Position numbers and translations under genes: made by a program
Assembly: GCA_049521495.1 (NCBI GenBank)
Contig: JBEKOT010000183.1
Span: forward strand, 1-7,847
Length of the DNA: 7,847 nucleotides
Direction: 5' to 3'
DNA from: CAWEPK01 sp049521495
GTDB lineage: Bacteria > Desulfobacterota > Syntrophorhabdia > Syntrophorhabdales > WCHB1-27
Shown here: in pieces, positions 1 through 3,452 of the stretch
How the letters are laid out: each line of letters begins with the position of its first letter
Numbering within the stretch: position 1 is the first letter of the stretch
Notes under the pieces: model-generated
Database searches by the model: none
The model's input: the letters and a program-made list of their open reading frames with translations, nothing else
What the model was told of the DNA's origin: nothing

Positions 1-143
1 TGTATCTCCTCTACCTGCTCCCCCCCCTTCTCGGAGACCAGCATGTTTATATTCGCGTTCCCGTGGTCCAGCAGGAGCTTTATGAGCTGACCCGCGGAAA
101 AACTGCGAGCGCCGATTATGCATATGTTAAGGATGTCGCTCAT
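1..143 (-). CDS. argC: N-terminus of probable N-acetyl-gamma-glutamyl-phosphate reductase (partial)
   Basis: Only the first 47 codons are present; the gene runs off the left edge. ArgC reduces N-acetylglutamyl phosphate to the semialdehyde with NADPH in arginine biosynthesis. What is visible is a Rossmann start: a hydrophobic strand (residues 4-10, ILNICII), then GARSFSAG (11-18) where ArgC usually has G-A-T-G-Y-T-G, then a helix QLIKLLLDHG (19-28) and a second strand (INMLVSEKG) matching the ArgC pattern of a helix ending in LLxHP followed by a strand. The ATG at 143-141 is preceded by AAGGAAAG about 8 nt upstream, and a sigma70-like promoter lies about 90 nt upstream. The glycine-rich loop departs from the common ArgC form, so another NAD(P)-binding dehydrogenase is possible; the rest of the gene would decide. 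Confidence 0.65.
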   Translation of the reverse strand, partial: MSDILNICIIGARSFSAGQLIKLLLDHGNANINMLVSEKGGEQVEEI

Positions 144-235
144 GCCCGTGCGCTTTCCTTGTCCCGATTTTATTCTTTCGATTGACGACAGACCTCCAAA
201 TTCCGGAGTCCTTCAGATCGCTATATTGCGCAGAG

Positions 236-262
236 AGTATAATGAAAGCTAAACTTTGTCAA
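236..262 (-). promoter_or_regulatory. Sigma70-like promoter for the argC-like gene
   Basis: On the minus strand TTGACA (262-257) and TATACT (241-236) are separated by 15 nt, slightly short but both hexamers are near consensus. Predicted start is near 229, giving an 85-nt leader before the ATG at 143. A small GCCGG/CCGGC hairpin (272-285) sits just upstream of the -35. Confidence 0.5.
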
Positions 263-367
263 GCTCTTTCGGCCGGAAACCCGGCGTTAGCGCATTTGAA
301 AATACTCCCTTTACTATTGGCCCGAATACCGCGCCGACTATAGGCGAGGCAACCATCTTCACAGGTA

Positions 368-395
368 TTGCTCAGAATTTGACATGAGGTATAAT
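368..395 (+). promoter_or_regulatory. Promoter of the small-ORF cluster at 412-828
   Basis: A consensus -10 TATAAT (390-395) is preceded at 16 nt by TTGCTC (368-373), a weak -35. The first tiny frame starts 17 nt downstream of the -10. A TTGACA at 379-384 is too close to the same -10 to be its -35. Confidence 0.4.
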
Positions 396-411
396 AGTAG
401 GAAGATGAACG

Positions 412-576
412 ATGCAGAGCGAACGATGGACGCCCTGCTTGGTATTGAAGGAAAACGGCTTACCTACCGGGACTGAAAATGTGACTAAGAAAAAAAAGGG
501 AACAACAATCAGGAAGGAAGAACGGAAGGAAGAGGAGACGCCAGAAATCCTAAAGCGTGATTTTATGCGGTTGTGA
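412..576 (+). CDS. Small Lys/Glu-rich protein, possibly interrupted by a frameshift
   Basis: This 54-codon frame has an AGGAAG Shine-Dalgarno 7 nt before its ATG (412) and lies just behind the TATAAT promoter. The second half, from the in-frame GTG at 481, is dominated by Lys, Arg and Glu (KKKKG..RKEERKEEE) and ends DFMRL-stop. Read one base back at the stop, the sequence continues as SALLKTPPKPKQKK. A small acidic/basic protein with a D-F-x-R motif followed by A-L-L-x-T-P-P-K is a form I associate with many short uncharacterised bacterial and phage proteins. The gene may therefore really be 481-626 with a one-base disruption near 573, or two overlapping frames. A competing 23-aa frame starts at ATG 405. 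Function unknown. Confidence 0.35.
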   Translation: MQSERWTPCLVLKENGLPTGTENVTKKKKGTTIRKEERKEEETPEILKRDFMRL

Positions 577-626
577 GTGCGTTGCTGAAAACTCCGCCGA
601 AGCCGAAGCAAAAAAAGCATACTTAG
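573..626 (+). CDS. 17-aa overlapping frame: probable C-terminal half of the preceding small protein
   Basis: GTG at 573 overlaps the upstream TGA by the four bases GTGA, and the frame ends TAG at 624-626, one nucleotide before the ATG of the membrane protein at 628. It encodes SALLKTPPKPKQKKHT after the start. The tight stop-start spacing on both sides, and the lack of any Shine-Dalgarno for the 628 gene, suggest ribosomes do travel this frame and hand over to the next gene. It is either reached by reinitiation or -1 frameshifting, or it is the displaced tail of the 481-576 frame. Too short to be sure. Confidence 0.25.
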   Translation: MSALLKTPPKPKQKKHT

Positions 627-627
627 C

Positions 628-828
628 ATGAGTAAATGGGTGGCAATCCTCGGCATTCTAATAGCTATACTTCTGATACTTGCCTTTCTGTACCCCACCG
701 CACGGTACCAAGCCGTGAGCCATAACGGGTATCTTTATCGGATAGATACTCGGACGGGTGAGGTAATCATGTTGGTTCCCGGTACAAGGGGCAAAGACAT
801 CATTATGGTCCCCGCCTCAGAAAGGTAG
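628..828 (+). CDS. 66-aa single-pass membrane protein, unknown function
   Basis: Residues 4-22 are a continuous hydrophobic helix (WVAILGILIAILLILAFLY) and would anchor the protein with a short N-terminus. The remaining 43 residues are soluble and polar, with a beta-like segment GYLYRIDTRTGEVIML (about 34-49) that recalls small proteins carrying a Y/W-R-I-D-T-x-T-G-E-V strand pair. No signal peptidase site is evident, so it is more likely a membrane-tethered small protein than a secreted one. There is no Shine-Dalgarno: the ATG follows the TAG of the upstream tiny frame by one nucleotide, suggesting translational coupling. The stop codon lies inside the following hairpin. I do not recognise a named family. 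Confidence 0.6.
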   Translation: MSKWVAILGILIAILLILAFLYPTARYQAVSHNGYLYRIDTRTGEVIMLVPGTRGKDIIMVPASER

Positions 829-852
829 GGGGAGCTATTCACTCCCCCTACC
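824..852. terminator. Perfect 11-bp hairpin between convergent small genes
   Basis: GGTAGGGGGAG (824-834) and CTCCCCCTACC (842-852) pair without mismatch around a 7-nt loop. The stem contains the stop codon of the 628-828 gene. On the plus side no T-tract follows. On the minus side the stem is followed by TTTCT, so it works better as terminator for the convergent 870-953 ORF, and may serve both. Confidence 0.55.
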
Positions 853-869
853 CATGTCATCAAGTCCAA

Positions 870-953
870 TTACAATCGCTTGCGGCGATCCTTTGAGAGG
901 ACCTTGATAACCCAACGTGCGCCCGTAGGCTTTTTTGTTTTTCGCCTTCTCAT
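870..953 (-). CDS. 27-aa highly basic small ORF
   Basis: The ATG at 953-951 has AGAGGA as Shine-Dalgarno with 5-nt spacing. The frame begins MRRRKTKKPTGARW, continues VIKVLS and ends with KDRRKRL, giving 13 Arg/Lys in 27 residues. It explains the T-rich stretch at 931-945 on the plus strand, which is not a terminator but Lys codons read from the other side. It ends 18 nt before the perfect hairpin at 824-852, which has a T-run on this strand. The composition fits a nucleic-acid-binding peptide, but no family is recognised and such short frames are easily spurious. The start signal, terminator and position make it worth annotating. Confidence 0.4.
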   Translation of the reverse strand: MRRRKTKKPTGARWVIKVLSKDRRKRL

Positions 954-998
954 GGTATCCTCTTCTCAAAAAAACAGTGGACAACACCTATAGAACGA

Positions 999-1037
999 GT
1001 GCACTATATGGCTGCAGGCATGGCATACATATAGCAC
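999..1037. repeat. Imperfect inverted repeat in the divergent 954-1061 gap
   Basis: CTATATG (1004-1010) and CATATAG (1028-1034) form inverted arms, extended by GTG (999-1001) and CAC (1035-1037) with a 2-nt bulge. The repeat lies between the minus-strand basic ORF and a plus-strand Shine-Dalgarno/ATG at 1049-1064, where an operator for divergent promoters would be expected. No convincing -35/-10 pair was found in this gap. Confidence 0.35.
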
Positions 1038-1086
1038 ATACGAACTATTAAGGAGATAAGTATGTTAAAGGACATTGACCACTCGC

Positions 1087-1404
1087 TTACCGATGCTGAA
1101 CATTCAGCGGGGGTTGAAGATGCTGAATTAGCATCCTCTCCCAAGCTTCCCGGTTCGCCGCAAGCGGAACTACTGCTGCATGAATATGGGTGGCCCCAAG
1201 ACGGACGGCCTCATCAAGCCGTTCGTGAGATGGCATCCGAGCGCTAAAATCGTCGGCCTTCCCGACATATAGGGCGCGCCAGTATCGCCCGTCGCTATAT
1301 GCGAAGATATACAAGCCGCCCACACTATTCCAGTTTTCGTTAGAGTCGTAAATCGTAAATGACAGGGTTTGGCCATTACCCAAGGGCCAATTACACGTAG
1401 GCAT
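1087..1404 (-). CDS. GIY-YIG nuclease-like small protein
   Basis: The 105-aa product shows the GIY-YIG pattern: GLY at 30-32, YVG at 46-48, an arginine at 56 in the ARMPSH segment, Glu89 in a W-E-R-M-L-I helix, and the terminal P-P-L-N with Asn101. These correspond to the tyrosines, Arg, Glu and Asn of GIY-YIG endonuclease active sites. GIY-YIG domains cleave DNA in homing enzymes, restriction enzymes and repair nucleases. This one is a bare domain with about 28 extra N-terminal residues and no second domain. I chose the ATG at 1404 over the TTG at 1419 because GGAG is 5 nt upstream of the ATG and would lie inside the longer reading. The target is unknown. Single-domain relatives occur in phages and mobile islets, which fits the surroundings. 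Confidence 0.75.
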   Translation of the reverse strand: MPTCNWPLGNGQTLSFTIYDSNENWNSVGGLYIFAYSDGRYWRALYVGKADDFSARMPSHERLDEAVRLGATHIHAAVVPLAANREAWERMLIQHLQPPLNVQHR

Positions 1405-1409
1405 AGCAT

Positions 1410-1437
1410 CTCCTTTCAAGCCGAGTTCTCCAACTCG
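1410..1437 (-). promoter_or_regulatory. Shine-Dalgarno and leader hairpin of the GIY-YIG gene
   Basis: On the minus strand CGAGTT-GGAG-AACTCG (1437-1422) forms a 6-bp stem with a GGAG loop, ending 8 nt before the true Shine-Dalgarno GGAG (1413-1410). The loop duplicates the Shine-Dalgarno sequence. It may act as a ribosome standby site or protein-binding site. Only the sequence symmetry is visible. Confidence 0.3.
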
Positions 1438-1450
1438 CTCTAAATAATGG

Positions 1451-1479
1451 TTGACAGACTATTCAGGAAATGAGATACT
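1451..1479 (+). promoter_or_regulatory. Sigma70-like promoter driving a probable small RNA
   Basis: A perfect TTGACA (1451-1456) is followed at exactly 17 nt by GATACT (1474-1479; 4 of 6 matches). Predicted start is near 1486. It faces away from the GIY-YIG gene, and the first strong element downstream is a terminator, not a gene. Confidence 0.5.
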
Positions 1480-1485
1480 ATATGT

Positions 1486-1582
1486 GCTTTGATTCACATA
1501 AGTATGGCATCCCACGAACGGGTGCGAGTAAATGGCCGGATACGGAACCTTGCCGGGGGACATATCCGGCCATTCTTTTATT
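1486..1582 (+). ncRNA. Candidate small RNA of about 97 nt, unknown family
   Basis: The interval is bounded by a TTGACA/GATACT promoter and a strong hairpin with a T-rich tail, with no ORF that has a ribosome-binding site. The only frame (ATG 1504) lacks a Shine-Dalgarno and runs through the terminator. The 5' half (about 1486-1530) is only weakly structured, with a small CCC/GGG pairing at 1511-1522. The 3' half is a 12-bp stem with a 20-nt loop containing an inner CGG/CCG pair. A single-stranded 5' part followed by a terminator stem is the usual layout of trans-acting bacterial small RNAs. It could equally be an unused promoter facing the terminator of the minus-strand genes. Confidence 0.4.
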
Positions 1583-1584
1583 TC
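1531..1584 (+). terminator. Intrinsic terminator with 12-bp perfect stem
   Basis: AATGGCCGGATA (1531-1542) pairs perfectly with TATCCGGCCATT (1563-1574), followed by CTTTTATTTC. The loop is 20 nt and can fold further (CGG/CCG). On the minus strand the stem is followed only by TACTCG, so plus-strand termination is favoured, although it could also end transcripts from the 1607-2150 minus-strand genes. Confidence 0.65.
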
Positions 1585-1606
1585 TATAGCGCCGAACCCG
1601 CCAGCG

Positions 1607-1645
1607 TTATTCTGCTGCGGCGCTTCCTGCCCTCAACACATACAT
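1607..1645 (-). CDS. 12-aa mini-ORF with strong Shine-Dalgarno
   Basis: A full AGGAGG (1657-1652) lies 6 nt before an ATG (1645-1643) that opens only MYVLRAGSAAAE-stop. It is 22 nt downstream of the stop of the 1668-2150 gene and would be co-transcribed with it. Such a good translation signal on so short a frame suggests either a real micropeptide or the surviving start of a gene whose body is gone. No homology can be judged at this length. Confidence 0.25.
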   Translation of the reverse strand: MYVLRAGSAAAE

Positions 1646-1667
1646 GGTTAACCTCCTGCTCCCTTCA

Positions 1668-2150
1668 TCATGCTAGGTGCCCTTGCGCGGCCAAAGAGGG
1701 GCTGTCTTGCAACTTCTTGTATTCCTCCGACCACATATAGATTGATGGTTTGGTTCCCACCGCCTTTTCAACCTCGATTATTTCTCCTTCCCCAATAAGC
1801 TTACTCACATACGGCGAGAATGTTCCCTCTTTCATTTCTCCGAAGCCGTCTTTGTTGACGGCATCGTGGAGCTGCTTGCGGGAGAACCTACCCGTAATGC
1901 TCTTCTTGAGCGCAAGAATTCTTTCTCGTGCTACAGGAATCTTGTCTCTCTTGTCGGGCATAGGTGTTTCGAGTCTTCCCCGTTGCTGTACTTCAACCAT
2001 CTTAGCCCCTGTGCTTGCCTTCTGAAAGCGGGCGGCTACCCGGGATACGACTGCCAACTCCGCCTTCATTTCTTCCCGCAACTTCTCAATCTTTGCATTA
2101 TATTCTGCCTGGATGCTTGCCTTTATAGCCTCGACTTCTGATCTGTCCAT
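1668..2150 (-). CDS. Coiled-coil protein with winged-helix-like C-terminus, unknown function
   Basis: The 160-aa product starts at the ATG 2150-2148, with GGAGGT 7 nt upstream; the frame is open for 27 more codons but those lack a start signal. Residues about 2-45 (DRSEVEAIKASIQAEYNAKI onwards) are charged with heptad spacing and look like a coiled coil, so the protein probably oligomerises. A basic linker (about 55-75) follows. Residues about 75-140 resemble a winged helix: helix RERILALKKSI, then RFSRKQLHDAVN, helix SPYVSKLIGEG and a wing strand EIIEVE..GTKPSIYMW. This is consistent with DNA binding. The C-terminal 15 residues are low-complexity. The upstream region carries two palindromes that it might bind itself. 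I do not recognise a named family. Confidence 0.6.
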   Translation of the reverse strand: MDRSEVEAIKASIQAEYNAKIEKLREEMKAELAVVSRVAARFQKASTGAKMVEVQQRGRLETPMPDKRDKIPVARERILALKKSITGRFSRKQLHDAVNKDGFGEMKEGTFSPYVSKLIGEGEIIEVEKAVGTKPSIYMWSEEYKKLQDSPSLAAQGHLA

Positions 2151-2179
2151 GACCGGTACCTCCGTGGTCGATAGGGATG

Positions 2180-2213
2180 TATATAAGCTACACGATGTAG
2201 GGTGTATTGTCAA
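2180..2213 (-). promoter_or_regulatory. Control region of the 1668-2150 gene with operator-like palindrome
   Basis: On the minus strand TTGACA (2213-2208) is followed at 17 nt by TAGCTT (2190-2185, poor -10), or at 21 nt by TTATAT. Between the hexamers lies CTACACGATGTAG (2188-2200), five-base arms around CGA, positioned where a repressor would block polymerase. The gene product may be a DNA-binding protein, so autoregulation is a reasonable guess. Confidence 0.4.
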
Positions 2214-2239
2214 GATAAAAGACAAAAGCACAAGACACC

Positions 2240-2252
2240 AATTGTCACAATT
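2240..2252. promoter_or_regulatory. 13-bp palindrome AATTGTCACAATT
   Basis: Six-base arms (AATTGT/ACAATT) flank a central C. It is 27 bp upstream of the -35 of the 1668-2150 gene, and the submotif ATTGTCA recurs at 2207-2213 over that -35. This spacing fits a paired operator, but no binding protein is known. Confidence 0.35.
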
Positions 2253-2418
2253 ACGTCAACTAGGGGCCAGAAGTACAGCAGTTATGTAGGGACTAGCAAT
2301 CTAGGGGCTAGTGAGTAGAGTTTTTCATCTAGATTGATAAAGGAGTTATTCACATGACCTAAACGAAATTAAGCTTCTATGGGTTTGCAAAAGATATAAT
2401 TGCCTACGAAAATATGTC
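2253..2418. other. Gap with CTAG-rich inverted repeats and an orphan Shine-Dalgarno
   Basis: No gene is visible. CAATCTAG (2297-2304) pairs with CTAGATTG (2329-2336), and inside the same stretch ACTAGC (2292-2297) pairs with GCTAGT (2307-2312), so two mutually exclusive hairpins are possible. CTAGGGGCCAG (2260-2270) and CTAGGGGCTAG (2301-2311) are near-direct repeats. AAAGGAG (2339-2345) stands 8 nt before an ATG (2354) that reads only two codons. Together this resembles the remains of a regulated leader. Confidence 0.35.
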
Positions 2419-2422
2419 TTGA
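2354..2422 (+). pseudogene. Possible inactivated peptide ORF (stop at codon 3)
   Basis: ATG-ACC-TAA follows a good AAAGGAG. If the TAA (2360-2362) is read through, the frame continues open for 19 more codons (KLSFYGFAKDIIAYENMS at its end) to a TGA inside the next promoter's -35. The continuation has ordinary amino-acid composition, so a C-to-T nonsense change in CAA is one explanation. A two-codon regulatory minimal ORF is another. Weak evidence either way. Confidence 0.2.
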
Positions 2423-2447
2423 CAAGGTACGTTTTGGGTACTATCAT
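2419..2447 (+). promoter_or_regulatory. Strong promoter of the DUF3800-associated RNA
   Basis: Perfect TTGACA (2419-2424), optimal 17-nt spacer, TATCAT (2442-2447; 5 of 6). The predicted start, about 2453-2455, coincides with the first base pairs of the RNA's closing helix. It is the best promoter in the plus-strand part of the window. Confidence 0.7.
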
Positions 2448-2451
2448 TACG

Positions 2452-2579
2452 GTGTGTGTGAGTAAATCCTAGGCAAACCGCGACGCCCATATGGGTATCG
2501 TAAGCGCTCTGTAAGAGCGTCGGACCTAGGGATCACACACATATTCTTTTAAAACCCCTGCTTAGGGGTTTCTTTTTTT
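2452..2579 (+). ncRNA. Structured RNA upstream of a DUF3800 gene
   Basis: A 10-bp closing helix pairs 2452-2461 (GUGUGUGUGA) with 2533-2542 (UCACACACAU). Inside it, CCUAGG (2468-2473) pairs with CCUAGG (2525-2530). The core has two alternative folds. In one, a CCG/CGG helix opens into hairpins CCC-AUAU-GGG (2486-2495, extendable by CGA/UCG) and CGCUCU-GUA-AGAGCG (2505-2519). In the other, GACGC (2482-2486) pairs with GCGUC (2517-2521). No ORF with a start signal lies in it. Its own promoter and an intrinsic terminator delimit it, so it exists as a free RNA of about 125 nt. Several conserved RNA motifs are known beside DUF3800 genes; I cannot tell whether this matches one of them. It does not carry the core of the c-di-GMP-I riboswitch despite sharing GGCAAACC. 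Confidence 0.7.
2552..2579 (+). terminator. Intrinsic terminator between RNA and DUF3800 gene
   Basis: AAACCCCU (2552-2559) pairs with AGGGGUUU (2564-2571) around a GCUU loop, followed by C and seven Ts (2573-2579). It sits 36 nt before the favoured GTG start of the DUF3800 gene, which has no other visible promoter, so partial readthrough probably supplies its mRNA. Confidence 0.85.
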
Positions 2580-2615
2580 CTGTACTTACCCATCCAATCT
2601 TTGCTATGTTTTGCC

Positions 2616-3278
2616 GTGACTTGTGCTCTTCTCTATCTGGATGAAAGCGGTGACTTGGGGTGGAATTTTAAGGCACCTTATCGGTGCGGGGGGTCAAGCA
2701 GACATATTACCATCGCAACCCTTGTGTGTCCTCTTGAAAAGAAGCATCTACCGAGAAGATTAATCAGAAACCTTTACACATCTAATAAATGGAATCCCAA
2801 GCGAGAAAAGAAATGGTCCAATATGGGTATCACAGCGAGAAAACAGTTTGCTCGTGATGCACATAAGCTAGCCGAGAACCACCCAGACATAAAACTCTTC
2901 TCAATAACCGTTGCAAAACAGAATGTCAACGAGGCAATAAGGAAAGACGAGAATATATTGTACAATTACATGATCAAGTTGTCTTTAATTGATGAAATGG
3001 TTAAGTACGACAGGGTAATTTTAAGCCAGGATGCAAGATCGATTAAGGTCAAGAGCGGGAATAGTCTGCGTGATTATCTACGGATTAACATAGCGTGTGA
3101 CCAAGATTCTGCAACCGAATTACTGATGAACCCGTGCGACAGCGCGTGCAATGAGAACATTCAGTTTGCTGATATGCTTGCCGGACTAGTCCAGAATCAC
3201 TATGAAGATGCAGATAGTGAATGCTGGAACCTACTGCAAGAATACATCAGGTGTAAACGACTTTACTTTCCGCAGTAG
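2616..3278 (+). CDS. DUF3800 domain protein
   Basis: The 220-aa product has the DUF3800 signature: LLYLDESGDLG at residues 5-15 (acidic D9, E10, D13), a central strand with a conserved-position Asp (VILSQDAR, D139), and near the C-terminus CDS (D175) and IQFADMLAG (Q183, D186). This distribution of acidic residues at strand ends is consistent with the RNase H-like, metal-dependent nuclease fold suggested for the family; activity is not established. Length is typical. The start is uncertain. GTG 2616 places the DESGD motif at the usual distance, TTG 2601 would add five residues, and the only nearby ATG (2605) is out of frame. None has a Shine-Dalgarno. The gene follows the structured RNA and its terminator, which probably controls it. 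Base composition is clearly more AT-rich than the kinase and peptidase genes to the right, suggesting transfer. Confidence 0.85.
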   Translation: MTCALLYLDESGDLGWNFKAPYRCGGSSRHITIATLVCPLEKKHLPRRLIRNLYTSNKWNPKREKKWSNMGITARKQFARDAHKLAENHPDIKLFSITVAKQNVNEAIRKDENILYNYMIKLSLIDEMVKYDRVILSQDARSIKVKSGNSLRDYLRINIACDQDSATELLMNPCDSACNENIQFADMLAGLVQNHYEDADSECWNLLQEYIRCKRLYFPQ

Positions 3279-3316
3279 TTTTTTTCTCACTGCGTTCGTG
3301 CGTTAATTATTAACGC
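3271..3316. repeat. Two inverted repeats after the DUF3800 gene
   Basis: CGCAGT (3271-3276, overlapping the stop) and ACTGCG (3289-3294) flank a seven-T run. Then GCGTTAA (3300-3306) and TTAACGC (3310-3316) form a 7-bp hairpin with a 3-nt loop. Neither has the stem-then-T order of a plain intrinsic terminator, but together they may end the transcript. Confidence 0.35.
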
Positions 3317-3420
3317 GCCATCAAAGCAACCCCCATGCCACATCCCGCCCCTCCCTAACCCAAATTAGGACACTACCCGGCCGGAAACCGCAGCGCCGCG
3401 AGAGCCGCCGCCGACGGCGG
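3317..3420. other. Non-coding junction with a sharp composition change
   Basis: No gene is seen. A 5-bp hairpin CCTAA/TTAGG (3354-3369) sits at the point where the sequence changes from mixed composition to very GC-rich. Beyond it CCGCCG/CGGCGG (3408-3420) is self-complementary. This marks the right edge of the accessory stretch, without visible attachment-site repeats. Confidence 0.3.
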
Positions 3421-3452
3421 AAAAGGGCGCCAAAAGGGCCGGGCCCCGCGCC
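3421..3452 (-). terminator. Possible terminator after the M29 peptidase
   Basis: Starting directly after the TAA, minus-strand GGCGC (3452-3448) pairs with GCGCC (3432-3428), with GGGCC/GGCCC pairing inside, followed by C and TTTT (3424-3421). The stem is strong but the T-tract short. Confidence 0.4.

Noticed and set aside
372..698. 108-aa minus-strand frame
   Set aside because: Antisense to the small plus-strand gene cluster, which has promoter and start signals; the product is low-complexity Arg/Phe/Leu.
859..908. Nested inverted repeats (ATCAAGTCC/GGACCTTGAT with ATCGC/GCGAT) as a separate structured RNA
   Set aside because: They overlap the 3' end of the basic ORF, there is no promoter/terminator pair for them, and the outer helix has a bulge.
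908..945. Short GCC/GGC stem followed by a long T-run on the plus strand, first read as a terminator
   Set aside because: The stem is only 3 bp and the T-run is explained by Lys codons of the minus-strand 870-953 ORF.
1489..1740. 83-aa plus-strand frame starting near the small-RNA promoter
   Set aside because: No Shine-Dalgarno, crosses a strong terminator and runs antisense into the 1668-2150 gene.
1520..2467. Shared 12-mer GTGYGAGTAAAT in both candidate RNAs (1522-1533 and 2456-2467), plus GAGTAAAT at 629-636
   Set aside because: Matches of this length with one difference are expected by chance in a window of this size, and surrounding structures differ.
2452..2545. c-di-GMP-I riboswitch, suggested by GGCAAACC and GACGC
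   Set aside because: The hairpin and tetraloop that should separate these elements, and the second conserved helix, are missing.
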